Shown here in pieces: positions 1 to 10,424 of a DNA stretch of 64,000 bases; positions within the stretch are counted from its first letter, which is position 1, and each line of letters begins with the position of its first letter. The position numbers and the translations under genes are program-made. Below the pieces are notes generated by a model that was given only the letters and a program-made list of their open reading frames with translations, searched no databases and had not been told where the DNA came from. The DNA is from Gnetum montanum (Eukaryota; Streptophyta; Gnetopsida; Gnetales; Gnetaceae), in contig MNCI01024142.1 of assembly GCA_015680685.1 (NCBI GenBank), forward strand, positions 20,948 to 84,947. Reading direction: 5' to 3'.

Positions 1-700
1 AAAATGTCCTTTTTTCAGCCCAATAATTTGAACATACCTTCACATACACCTATGGCTAGTGCCTCTGAACCTACAAGCACCTCCACTATTCCACCGCCAG
101 AGCAGCCTTCAAGCCAACTGCACTCCAACATCTAGATAGTCATGCTCACACATGCTGTGACCGACTGGATTAAGGCAGGTCACCTTTGCCAGAAATTGAT
201 TGATCTGGGAAGCCCCCTCATCTATATTCAGGTGGTAGGGAACAAGCCATGCAAAGCTCTTCTGGACTCAGGGTCAGGGGTTAATTTGATCTCTCATGAT
301 ATGTACAAGAACTAGAACCTGCCCCCACTAAAGAATAGCAACATCTGGCTCGAGCTAGCAGACCATTCCATCACTGTTCCCTTGGGATTGGTGGAGGACA
401 TTGTGATCACCATTTGTGGGTGGTCCTATCCTGCTGATTTCCTGGTCATCCGTGTAGAGAATTGCAAGGGGAACTTCCTAATCATCATGGGAAGGGCCTC
501 GCTAAGCAAGGTGAACGCACGACTAGGACTCTGCGATCTGTCCCTTGAAATTTCAAAGCAAAATGCTTTCGAGAAGATTGAGAAGAAGCATGTTCCATGC
601 ATCGCGTACAGTGACTTAGGGTGCAACTATGTGGAACAATTATGGTCTGCTAAGTGAATATCCATTCAAGCATGCAGTCGATGTACCGAGGAATCACCTG
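1..700 (+). pseudogene. pol: Element A gag tail and aspartic protease
   Basis: The first ~130 bases read as a proline/serine-rich linker ending in a stop. The reading frame then gives a retroviral-type aspartic protease: LGSPLIYIQVVG followed by LLDSGSGVNLIS, with the catalytic Asp in the D-S-G triad near 264-272. Downstream, LIIMGRASLSKVNARL is the usual C-terminal flap/ILGR-like segment of Ty3 proteases. An in-frame TAG near 313-315 breaks the frame; reading resumes and runs to a stop at 655-657. The protease would cleave the Gag-Pol polyprotein. Homologous segments occur in C (near 39800) and E (near 54950), where the triad has decayed to DST and DFDS. Confidence 0.85.
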
Positions 701-1140
701 TTCAACAGTGCCTGTACGCAGTAGCCACTAACCAAGAGGGCACCCAGTGGCTGACAGCTGATCCTACTAGTAGCACATTGTGCATGGAACCTTCCAAGGG
801 GCTTGTAAACGCCTACGTTGAAAGCATGGATAAAATGGAAGAGGTTCATCAACAGGTCTCCACTGTTGATGACCAAGATGACTGGGGGAAGCTGCAAATC
901 CCCGATAGCTTCAAACAAGAGCCCCTAGAGCTAAAGTATTTAAGGGCTCACTTGGAATATGTATTTTTGCAAAATGAAAATCCGGTAATCATCAATGCCA
1001 CCCTTGCTCCAGAGCAGAAGAAGAAGTTGCTAAAGGTGGTAAACAAATGGGTTGCTGCGTGCACATGGTCATATCCTGAGTTGACTGGAGTTGATCCCAG
1101 GGTCTACCAACATCGGATCTATATTGACCCTTCCATGAAG
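700..1140 (+). pseudogene. pol: Element A protease-RT linker
   Basis: Open in one frame from about 778 to 1164 after a damaged stretch. It encodes the acidic connector before RT, including LKYLRAHLEYVFLQNENPV and a segment ending in an HRIYIDPSMKP-like motif, the conserved run-in to plant Ty3/gypsy RT. Bases 719-845 are the counterpart of the inverted fragment at 54457-54585 in element E. Confidence 0.75.
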
Positions 1141-2420
1141 CCACGACGACAGTCACAAAGATGATTGAATCCCAAACTGAAGCAGATCGTAAAAGATGAA
1201 ATCGACCAATTACTAAAGGCAGGATTCATCTATTCTGTTGCCGATAGCAAATGGGTTAACCCACTCATCATTGTGCCTAAGAAAAGTGGTAAGTGGAGAG
1301 TCTGTATTGATTTTTGACTACCCAATATGGCAACCTTCAAGGACCATTTCCCGCTCGCATTTGTGGACCAGGTGTTGGACACCATCGCATTGCACCACTA
1401 CTACAGCTTTTTGGATGGCTATAATGGTTATAACCAAATAAAAATAGCACCAGAAGATTAGGTCAAAAAAAATTTCATGAGTCCATGGGGGACTTTCACA
1501 TACAAGAAGATGCCCTTTGGCCTATGTAATGTGCCCACTACGTTCCAACACCTTGTCTTAAGCATCTTCCAGCAACAAATCGGCAATGGGTTGGAAGTCT
1601 TCATGGATGACTTCTCCACCTATGGGGCCACTTTTGAGTAAGCCTTGGACCGTCTGGAGCAGGTTCTGAAAAGGTGTGTAGACACCAATCTATGGATCAA
1701 TTGGCAAAAGAGCCATTTGATGGTCCAAGAGGGCATTGTGCTGGAGCATCGCATCTCACAAACAGGGATCAGTGTAGATCCTGAAAAGATTAGGGTCATC
1801 TAAGGAATCACCCATCAACCAAGTACCATCAAAGATGTTAGGTCCTTCCTTGGACACACTGGTTACTACTGGTGTTTCATTGAAAACTTCTCGAAGATCG
1901 CGAAGCTGTTGGTAGAACTTACGAAGAAGAACGCTCTGTTCATCTGGACTAAGGAGTGCGAGTTTGCATTCCAAGTGCTGAAACGGAAACTTGTAGACAC
2001 TTCAATTCTATGGGCACCTGATTAGTCTAGACCCTTTCACATTATGACAGATGCATCCAAATATGCCTTGGGAGCCGTGCTTACATAGTGTGATGATCAA
2101 AAACATCCCTATTATATCCACTGTGCAAGTCGTAGCGTTGTGGGTGCTCATCTAAACTGCACCATCACCGAAAAGGAGTTAATGGCGGTGGTGTTTGCCT
2201 TGGAAAAATTCTGGTACTATGTGCTAGTTTACGAGGTGTTTATGCATACTGATCATAGTGCTATCTGGTTCCTGATGAACAAACCAATGGTGAGCCCCCG
2301 CATAATCTGGTGGCTGATGATTCTTCAGGAGTTTGATCTTACCATGGTAGACCAGAAGGGGACCGAGAATGTGGTCGTTGATCACTTATCTTGGTTACAA
2401 TGGGATGACGCAGAAAAGGA
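1140..2420 (+). pseudogene. pol: Element A reverse transcriptase and RNase H
   Basis: RT would copy element RNA into cDNA and RNase H would remove the RNA strand. Visible RT blocks, in order: KDEIDQLLKAGFIY, WVNPLIIVPKKSGKWRVCIDF (then a TGA), YNGYNQIKIAPED, MPFGLCNVPTTFQ and the catalytic FMDD box at 1600-1611 (first Asp pair of the YxDD family). They are followed by GYYWCFIENFSKIA and FAFQVLKRKL. RNase H starts at HIMTDASKYALGAVL (catalytic Asp of TDAS near 2050), then EKELMAVVFALEKFWYYV (Glu) and HTDHSAIWFLMNK (Asp), and ends at DHLSWL. Stops interrupt the frame near 1315, 1459, 1639, 1801, 2023 and 2086. The block from about 2140 to 2649 is continuously open. Confidence 0.92.
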
Positions 2421-3850
2421 GGAGCCCTTATCCAACCAATTTCTAAATGAACTCCTCTTCAGAGGCGTTGTTGATCTGCAAGTGCCCAAGGAATCCCCTT
2501 GGTTCAACCACATCCTCACCTACCTCACCACTCAAGAGTTGCCAGAGGAGTGGAACCATTGGCAAAAACAACAATTTCTCCATAAGGCCAAGCGTTTCAT
2601 GGAAATCAATGGCCACCTTTATAAGGTGTGCATAGATGGCTTAGTTTGATGGTGTGTCCCTGATGGTGATATGTTGCACGTCCTCCAGGATGCTCATGAG
2701 GGCCCTTGTGGGGGCCACTATGCTGGACGCCGCACTGCCATTAAGATCTTGCTTACAGGGTATTACTGGCCCACCATCTTCAAGGATGTAGAATGGTTCA
2801 CTTGCTCCTGTGAACGATGCTAGAGGGATGGAGGGATGACGACATGGTTGGAGGGACCTCAACAATGGATCCAGCCATTGGAGGCCTTCGACATTTTGGG
2901 TATCGACTTCATGGGACCCATCACACCCCTATCGAACAAAAAGGCATACATCATCGTAGCTATGGACTACTGTACAGTGGGCAGAAGCGGCAACCGTCAT
3001 CGATTGTTCTTCCAACACTGCCACACAATTTGTCCAGCAACAAATTGTCAACATGGTTGGAGTGCCACGTGCACTCATTTCTGATAATGGAACTCATTTT
3101 ATGGGTGTCACTTTTTGGAAACTCATGCAACGTTTAGGGGTAATGCATAAATTTACAACTCCCTATCACCCCCAAGCTAACGGGCAGGCCGAATTCACCA
3201 ATAGGAAGATCACCAAGATCCTTACCTAAACCATCAGCAAATACAAAAGGGATTGGAGCACTAAGCTTAACAATGCCCTATGGGCCTATCGCTCCACTTG
3301 AAAACTTCCTATGGGGTACTCTCCCTATGAGTTAGTGTACGGAAAGTTACCAACACTTCCAATTCAGGCCGAACTCCGCACACTATCCACCGCCAGTGAC
3401 TTAGGCCTTGACCTACCGCTAGCAAAACGTGAATGACTAATCAATTTAAGTGTGCTAGATGAGAATCACTTAGTTGCCCTGTCCTCCAATGAGATCCACA
3501 AGGCCTACAACAAAAAACGACACGATCTTAGGATTAGAAAGGTCACATTTAGATGTGGAGACAAGGTGTTGTATTGGAACCCCTCACATGTATCTCAACT
3601 AAATAAGTTTCAAACACTGTGGAAGGGATCTTACATTGTCTCCAAAACCTTCCCATCTGGGACCTTGCTCATCCACAAACTTGAGGACCCCACCAGAACA
3701 CAGTTAGTCAACTGCCAACAACTGAAACTTTTCTGTGAACTCCACTCAACCAATGTCACCGCCTCGTCATCTCCAAGACAATCCTACTCCATTGTTCGTG
3801 TCTCCTCCTTTCCACTCAGTCGTGGGGGAGACCTTCGTCCTTGCTAACCA
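2420..3850 (+). pseudogene. pol: Element A integrase
   Basis: Integrase would join the cDNA ends to chromosomal DNA. The N-terminal zinc-binding HHCC region is seen as LHVLQDAHEG, HYAGRRTAIK and FTCSCERC (2670-2820). The core shows DILGIDFMG (first Asp), LISDNGTHF (second Asp, near 3080) and HPQANGQAEFTNRK (the Glu, near 3190), i.e. a DD-E triad. The C-terminal part continues through WAYRST, SPYELVYGKLP and KVTFRCGDKVLYWNP to about 3800. A small deletion/frameshift lies around 2965-3060, and stops occur at about 2647, 2821, 3229 and 3300. The last ~130 codons (3452-3847) are intact and no chromodomain is recognisable, as expected for Athila rather than chromoviruses. Confidence 0.9.
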
Positions 3851-5410
3851 TTCTACTACACCCCCTCATTGTTTTGTAATTTTTTGTTTTACACTTTTTT
3901 ATTTTTTACCATCGTTTATACATTTGCAAATTCTTTGTACATTTTTTCCTTTCTTTACTTATTTTTCGTTTCTTTGTGTCTATTTCATTTTTCACGTAAT
4001 TTCTAATACATCATCTTGTTGTCTTTAGATGTTTGGCATGGATGGTTTTTGTTGCAATGGGTAATGTACACTCGTCTACCTAGTTGTCTAGTTTCTGCCC
4101 TCACATGGTTCTTTTTGGACTTTATGTCTACTTTCCACTCATAAAATCGGTAGTGAGTTCATGTCATCCCCCCATTCACCCACTCCATGGTTTTCCTTCT
4201 ATTGAGAATATGCAACCCCTTCACTTAACAACATTTTAATTAATGTGTGACTTGTGTGGTTCCCAGACTCGGGGATGACCCAATGGTTTCAATTGGGTGT
4301 GACTTCAAGGGGAATGTAATATTTGTTTCTTTGTTCTACCCTCTAAGGTTGTTGGTATATCCTTACGGATTTCCTACTGCTCCACGTCCTTCTCTCCATG
4401 GAAGCTTCTGGGAAATTCAACCTTGCATGGTATGGTCGTCACCAAAAAATTCAAAAAAAAAAAAAACAAAAAGAAGAAAAAGAAGAAACAAAAAAAGGAA
4501 AAAGAAAAAAATAAAAGCAATAAACATGAGGATTCAAAGCACACCCTTGGTCGAATACATGCGAACACGCATGGGTCTTTGCATGGTGTGGTTCCCTCCA
4601 AAAAAAAATTACTCAGTGGGAATTCAAAGAACACCCCTTAGACCACCTCTCACAGGCCCCAAGCACTAGTTATGGGACTTCCTTGGTCCCCTCTAACTTC
4701 ATCCCATTTCACTTCCTTCCTCTCACATTTTTTGGAGTGGTGGTTCTCTGTGGGGTCATTCTTTCTTCCTTGGGAGATGGCCGGGACTGCATCTATTGCT
4801 GCGATGTCACTGAATGTGGATGGTCTTGGGTCTGAACTCAAGAATAGTTCTACCAGGTCACTTAACCACAACTACACATGGGATTTCCTATGACCGATGA
4901 TCGGAATTCCATTCTCTCGTCTCTCTTCACCCAGTTCTCTCCGCAACTCACCTCACTACCCATCTTATGTTGGGAAAGTTCTCGTGATTTCCATGGACCT
5001 CTCATGCCTTTGCAGGATCTCTTGGGTAGGAGTCTTAATTGGAAAACACCATTTCTTGGCCTCGGGGCCCACGAACCTTGGTGTTGAGGGCTATATAGGG
5101 GCTACTAAGGCTATGGCCTGCTATGGGGAGGACCCACCTACATCTCCTTGGTCCTGCTTGTTAAGCCTCCCATCCTTTGGATTTTGTGGTTGCCTAGTTT
5201 TCAGATCCCATCACTCAATTTATTCCTCGTGGAGTTCTTTTTGAGTCCTGTTCTCCTATTTTTGTTTCTTTTTCGAGCCTAATTACCTTCCTCATGTCCT
5301 CAGCCATGTCTGAGCCTCTCACGTGCTTCAACCACCCTAATTTAATGTTTCAAATTCATCATTTCAGGCTTTTTCTGGGTTTGTCAATGCTGGTCAACGA
5401 ATAAACACCC
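3850..5410 (+). other. Element A post-pol noncoding spacer
   Basis: About 1.56 kb with no convincing ORF. It opens with a T-rich stretch (3880-4020), contains a purine/A-rich tract at 4440-4530 (runs of A with G interspersed), and then a segment near 4620-4680 that is repeated almost word for word, inverted, in C (35740-35800) and E (50990-51040). Conservation of the A-rich tract and its downstream block in three copies shows that the spacer is an ancestral part of the element. The short ORFs here are low-complexity artefacts. Confidence 0.7.
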
Positions 5411-5502
5411 TTGCGTATACGGGACCCTGTATACGCAGTCACTATGTATACGCGGCTGCGTATACATGGCCCCATCGGTGCAGCATCCAACCCCTATATA
5501 TA
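5411..5502 (+). promoter_or_regulatory. Element A internal U3-like promoter block upstream of ORF3
   Basis: Four GTATAC palindrome cores occur within 70 bases (5414-5480), embedded in CGTATACGG / GTATACGC contexts and followed by ATGGCCCC. A clean TATATATA box follows at 5495-5502. The layout (short palindromes plus GGCC/GGCCCC words, then TATA 20-40 bp downstream) is the same as in the LTR U3s of this family, for example 8990-9064. Equivalent blocks sit at the same place in C (34865-34975, minus) and E (50119-50215, minus). Inferred role: a private promoter for ORF3. No expression evidence is available. Confidence 0.65.
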
Positions 5503-5645
5503 CACCCACTGCGCTTCACATTTTCATCATTTCAGCTCCAAATTAACAGGAGATTTTACCATTTCTCTACCTAATCCTTCCCGACGCGTCCACATTCCAT
5601 TGCGAATTCGCATCAACCAATCCTTGCCCTTTTAAGCAATCGGAG

Positions 5646-5879
5646 GTATGCTCTNNNNNNNNNNNNNNNNNNNNNNNNNNNNNNNNNNNNNNNNNNNNNN
5701 NNNNNNNNNNNNNNNNNNNNNNNNNNNNNNNNTTTTGGCTCTAACCCATAAATTAACACTCTGGGAGACTTAAAGGAATGCCGGTGCTAACAACATAACT
5801 TGGTCAAACTGAGAAAGTGTATAAGGACCATTCTATGCTACTTATGCACAATCTAATTGGTGGTTATGTTTGATTGCAG
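5646..5879 (+). other. Element A intron preceding ORF3 (GT-AG)
   Basis: Donor GGAG|GTATGC at 5645/5646 and acceptor TTGATTGCAG ending at 5879, immediately before ATG at 5880. The interior is T-rich but partly hidden by 78 Ns. The same arrangement exists in C (34722-34411) and E (49978-49699), where the acceptor AG also touches the ORF3 ATG. The spliced leader exon would start downstream of the TATA box at 5495. Confidence 0.65.
5655..5732. other. Assembly gap (78 Ns)
   Basis: A run of N lies inside the ORF3 leader intron of element A. The flanks belong to the same element and orientation, so the join is probably right although the true gap size is unknown. Confidence 0.99.
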
Positions 5880-8734
5880 ATGATACCCAAACCAAGGCAC
5901 TCAAGGGGTGAAGGACCATCACAGCCAAGGGACAAGCACCCATGCACAGGAAGGGGATAAGGAGTACAACTGCCAGAGCATGCGAAGGGCTCTCATGCAA
6001 TTGGGCCCCTTCGCAAAGGACCTGATGTGGAATCTATCTATTAGATTCTCAAAGAGAAGATTCCCTACAAGAAATTGCAAGGGGATGAGACTCCTGGGAT
6101 AGCACCACGGCTTGAGGTCACCCTGACCCAAGCCTGCCTTGATGCTATCACGCCACGCGAGGTGTAACGGATGGTCCTCCAAGAGCTAAATTTTGGACCA
6201 TTCCTCGAGAACGCGCGAGAAGAAGTGAGGCTCCAACTGCAGAACTCTCTGATGTGGCCAATCATTAGAACCAATGGTGAATGGTACTCAGGAGAAACTT
6301 ATCTCTTCTGGATGAATTGGCAACTAGGGTTTAGTGTAAGAATCAAAGACATTTATGTCTCTTACTCTTCGGAGGCGATAGCGCAAGCTCTGGGGTTACT
6401 TGAAACCAGGGCAGATGTGGTGGAAATTCTGAAACAGGCTGATCTAGAGGTAAAGGTGGAATGGACCAAACGGTGCTACGGGGTAGAGTGCAAGGAATTC
6501 AGCTCCTTGACCATGGCGGAGAGAGTGTACTCAAAGATCGCATCTTACCACTTGAACCCAACAGTAAGACCTAGCAAAATCACAGCCTTCTTCGCTCGTG
6601 TGTGTGCTGCCTTGAGTGGGAAATTCCCAATGAGTCTTCCATAGCTGCTATTTTTGGAGATTGAAAAATGATTCACTGAGAACGAAAGTGGAAGACAAGC
6701 TCTCCCCTTTCCTTGCCTAATCCAAAAGTTGTGCAAACAGGCAAGGATAGCACGGTATTTCAATGACCTAATCCAGCGTGCCCCAATTGCCTCGTGGTGA
6801 GAAATGATGAAGGATAAAACTTCTGCCACCACACAGATAGAGGAGGAGTAGCAACCACCTCCACCACCTACACAAACAATGTAGCTAGGCTTGCAAACCA
6901 TGGTAGAATACATCCACGAGATCCGAGAAGCGCTCTTGAGCTAGCAAGAGCAATCTGGCAAGATTGGTGGAGGAGAAGACCCTTCGGTCTATCGCCCTAC
7001 CATGAGCCACCTAGAGCAAGTGGCTCAATCAGTTAGCTTCCTTGAAAGGGTAGGGCTGATATTCTCTGCTGCCCGAGCACAAGTGCTAACCAAAACATAT
7101 CCAAGCATCCGAGAAGTGACAGTGTCAACCCAGCAGTTATTCCCTAAAATTTCAGGGAATGCTGCTACCTTTTTGGTATGCTTGGAAGATGGTGAAGGGG
7201 CGACAGTCCTGGTGATGCAGCACTAGGGACATGAAGTTACGACCGAAGTGCTTACTGACATAATTACTACGGCTCTCAATGCACCAGCAACACCTGTACC
7301 GAACATTCATGGATTACAAGATGTACAAGCGTCTATTGGAACTTTGCATAGCAAGATTGATGCAGCCCAACACAAAGAGTTGTTGGACCGATCGGTGGGA
7401 ATCGGGCAACCGCTTCCTGATGTCTTCGACCTTCCAGACAACATTACTATAACACAATCAAAGCTACTCTCGGCAAGGGGCAAGAGCCTCATTTTGGAAG
7501 GGCAACTTGAAGCTGTTCAAGTCACGTATCAACGCTTGGAAATTGAGGTAGCCCAATTAAGAGCCCAGCTTGTCGATCTAGCCATCCTCAGTCACGAAAT
7601 CAGTAGAGATGAAGCTTTTCAACAACTTCAACTTAAGCTTCAAGTCGTTGAGGATGTGCATGAGACGACGATCTTCGACAAGTCCTCGACAGATGCTCAA
7701 GCATATCACTTAGAGAAGGACTTGGCGGAGGTTCCCCAGGAGAACGTGCGGCTGACCACGAGGTTCATCGCCTGCGCAATGTTGGTGTAGAGAACGAACA
7801 CATGAAAAATTTCATCCACTAACAGTAGGAGGAGCTAGCCAGGGTGAATGCTAACATAAGGAGGTTGGCTACTGAAAATCAAAATCTATCAATAGAGGAG
7901 GTTTGGGCATTATGACAAAAGTCTACACTTGAAATTGCCGCTTGGAAAAATGAGGCCCTGAAATTTGAAAAATACAAAAATCATTACAAGGACCAAGTAG
8001 GATTTCAGAAGGAAGTGAATGAAAAGCATATTCAAGTCGTAAAGGCTAAGATGAACCAAGAACTCCAACAGCTTCAAGAGAGAGACGATGCATGACAACC
8101 TATCTTTGATGGGTTGAAAGACTACAATAAAGCTAAAATCTGCCTAAAGGAGCTACAGATTGAGGAGATGAATGATAGAATACATGGAGCTTGCCAACCT
8201 CCAATATGCAAACTTGGCTCTGCTCATAGTCGGGAGACCATGGTCAGAGTTAGAAAAGCAAGTGGTTGCCTCGTATTCCCTATACGAGGATGAGTTCCAG
8301 GCACATAAGGTGACAAAATAGAAGCTGGGAACAGCCAACGCGGAACTCAAGGTTCTCCACACAAGCTTTGAAGGACAACGTACAGTCGTAGAGAACTTGG
8401 CCCATAGAATGAACGACTACCAACAGTTGTAGGCATTAGTCCAAGCATTCGACATCAAACGCAACTAGTTCACAGCCTGGTTTGTCAACCTAAAACAACT
8501 CTTCCACTACCATGTCCTTGGGAAGTTCCAGTTCCAGCACACATTAGAGAAGCTACCTAGACTATGAACGACACCAAAAGTAAAGAAGAAAAGATGAGGG
8601 CTCTCTTGGAGGCTTTTCGGCTGCCTCCAGAAGTTGTAGCTACCGCAGGGCAACCGTCATCTGCGCTGCCACTAATGCATGGGCCAGAGGCTAGAGAAGG
8701 TCTGTCAGAACCACCGTCCCTAGGGACGGTGTGA
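5880..8734 (+). pseudogene. Element A ORF3: plant-transposon-domain and coiled-coil protein
   Basis: Begins at the ATG abutting the splice acceptor (MIPKPRHSRGEG...). With a few stops and at least two frame changes it runs to a natural TGA at 8732-8734, about 950 codons. Residues ~97-290 (6171-6760) are the best-conserved part: FGPFLENAREEV, MWPIIRTNGEWY, ALGLLETRADVVEIL, FFARVCAALSGKFPMSLP and ALPFPCLIQKLCKQARI. This pattern resembles the putative plant transposon protein domain found in Athila-type elements (family known, assignment inferred). From ~7230 to 8560 the sequence is Glu/Leu/Gln-rich heptad-like coiled coil, and the C-terminus is Pro/Ala-rich. No signal peptide or membrane helix is seen, so I would not call it an envelope protein. 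Homologues: C 34410-31546, E 49698-46610, F 64000-63273. Confidence 0.8.
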
Positions 8735-8960
8735 TCTTCTCTAGCAATTTTGTGCATCATCCTACACAGCAAAGGCTCTAGGACCAATGAGGTATTCAAT
8801 TTTATCTCTGAACACCACCATTTTTGTAATTTTTCCTCCTCTGTAACTGGGGCACTTGGTCAAATTCATGTTGTGTCATGTGTGTGTTTAGTTATGTGTG
8901 TTGTAAATAAGAATCCATACCTTCCAAATTGTAGAGTAACTCAAGGACGAGTTTTTACTC

Positions 8961-8973
8961 AGTCGTGGGGGTA
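8961..8973 (+). promoter_or_regulatory. Element A polypurine tract
   Basis: AGTCGTGGGGGTA directly precedes the 3' LTR. It is the plus-strand primer site. Inverted counterparts lie next to the LTRs of C (11555), E (46597) and F (63260). Confidence 0.85.
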
Positions 8974-9830
8974 TGATGAAGTGTCTTTGAGTCAATGCAT
9001 CGACGTAGGCTTCCATGCATCGACATGGCCCCATTTATGCGAAGCCTATTTCAGCCTATAAATAAGAGGGCCTTCCGCCTCATTTAGGCACCTTTCGGTT
9101 AGTTGTAGTGAAGCTCTTGCAGTTTGTTCCCGCAGGAGATAGAATATTTTCTAAGTGCCCGCAGCAGGTGTAAGAAAAGTGATCGGCTCTTTATTCAAGT
9201 GTTGATGTATCTGAGCCCATTGGTGTGATGGAAATAAAGACGAACTATTCAAGCATTCCTTGTAGCATTTGGACTTAGCTATTTTATGCATTCAGTAGTT
9301 TAATATGTTTATGCTTTGTTAATTACTTGTTAATTACTTAAGTTTCTATTATTGCAGTGATGCTCACTATCGCTCACTTGTAGTTCATAAGGGCCATGAG
9401 TACAACCATCTCGAACGTAAATCAAACACTTGGTAAACCCAGTGATGCTTAACATCTGGTAACCCAGAAGTGCTAGGAGATGCTCAGAATGTGCTCGGAA
9501 GATGGGATCAGATACTTATGCTAGGAATACTTAAGATACAAGCTAGGAGAATTATAGATTAGATAATAGTTTATTCCCTACTTTTCATACCTTAATTAGC
9601 CGCCAAAAGATAAGTAAAAACTATAAAAATCATTAGCCTTAATCTCACTTAACCATTGTAATCAGAACCTCACAAGTGAGATTAGGAGGATAACGACTAT
9701 TCTAACCCAAGGTTTCACTGGTTAGAGTTTGGTGTATGTTAAGTGCTTACAGTCTACGAAATTTGATCGAGTCGCGTGTGAACGCCCATGATTTGTATGG
9801 TTGGGCGTAGGGGTACCTAGCCGCTCATCA
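8974..9830 (+). repeat. Element A 3' LTR
   Basis: 857 bp, starting TGATGAAGTG and ending CCGCTCATCA (TG...CA with the TGATGA/TCATCA inverted ends used by all family members). The U3 holds CATCGACGTAGG- and CATCGACATGGCCCC-type motifs and a TATAAATA box at 9057-9064. A polyadenylation signal AATAAA is at 9233-9238. The last ~60 bases are the reverse complement of the starts of the minus-strand LTRs (for example 10425 and 45648), which confirms the boundary. Confidence 0.88.
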
Positions 9831-10269
9831 CCCAATTTATGAATAGTGGATTGTAGGTTCAAGTTCACATCCTCGCCACTAGTAATAGGGGATGAAGAAT
9901 TTTCATGTTGAGAACCTTCAAAGGGAGGATTCTCATTATCATCTTGATCTAGTAGGAACAAGGGATTAGTGTAATGTTTCCCCTTTGTAGCCTCATGGAG
10001 TTTCTCCTAATGTTGATCTCGCTTACATTGTGTTTTGGTGGGACAGTAGTTTCGAGTGTTATAACCAGCATGATTTGAAACAACATCCTAGGCACAAATC
10101 AATTAGGGGGTAAGATGATGTTGCCCTTCATATCACATCATCGTAGTTGTTCATCCTAATGTAGGATGAAGGTGAAGTCCAATACATACTCATCTGGATG
10201 AGTATATACCACTTTGCACTCCTATGGGATCGATGGTTTGACATCTTTGTGCTTGTGAGAAGAAGACAT
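9831..10269 (-). pseudogene. gag: Element B gag, N-terminal part only
   Basis: On the minus strand the ATG at 10269 opens MSSSHKH..., the same start as gag of C (42294) and E (57557). The segment continues through an HNHARLLSH-like stretch to LDQDDNENPPFEGSQHENSSS and stops at 9831, where the 3' LTR of element A intervenes. Several stops are present. Gag would form the particle coat. The remainder presumably lies beyond the left end of A, outside the window. Confidence 0.75.
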
Positions 10270-10404
10270 TTTGCAATATAAAATAAAACATTAGTGTTCT
10301 TTTATAATCCTATGTATAGCAAGAATGATATTGACCTTGATGTTTGTACAACAATATTAATGGCATTCACTTAAACTTAAATAATGCACATTTTAACAAA
10401 AAAA

Positions 10405-10424
10405 GCCCTTGACAACAATGCCAA
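10405..10424 (-). promoter_or_regulatory. Element B primer-binding site
   Basis: Read on the minus strand, TTGGCATTGTTGTCAAGGGC follows the LTR end ...CTCATCA. It matches the widespread plant Ty3 site of the TGGCGCCGTTG-CGGGGA type (usually assigned to tRNA-Asp), with each CpG changed to CpA/TpG. Confidence 0.75.

Larger units (their letters stand above)
1..9830 (+). mobile_element. Element A: Athila-like Ty3/gypsy retrotransposon, 5' end outside window
   Basis: Order on the plus strand is end of gag, aspartic protease, RT, RNase H, integrase, about 1.6 kb of noncoding spacer, internal promoter-like block, intron, ORF3, polypurine tract and 3' LTR. This order (RT before integrase) is Ty3/gypsy. 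The RT active-site context VFMDDFS, the gag/protease style and the extra ORF between pol and the 3' LTR are typical of the Athila lineage. Coding parts carry scattered stops (mostly TAG/TGA at former CAG/TGG codons) and a few frameshifts, so the copy is dead but only moderately old. It ends at 9830 directly against gag of element B on the other strand, which suggests A inserted into B. The target duplication cannot be checked because the left end is outside the window. Confidence 0.9.

Noticed and set aside
4374-4669. Lys/Arg-rich and Phe-rich ORFs on both strands
   Set aside because: Produced by the A-rich tract in the noncoding spacer.
5880-8734. Calling ORF3 an envelope gene because of its position
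   Set aside because: No signal peptide, fusion peptide or transmembrane helix is visible in any of the copies; the protein is coiled-coil-rich.
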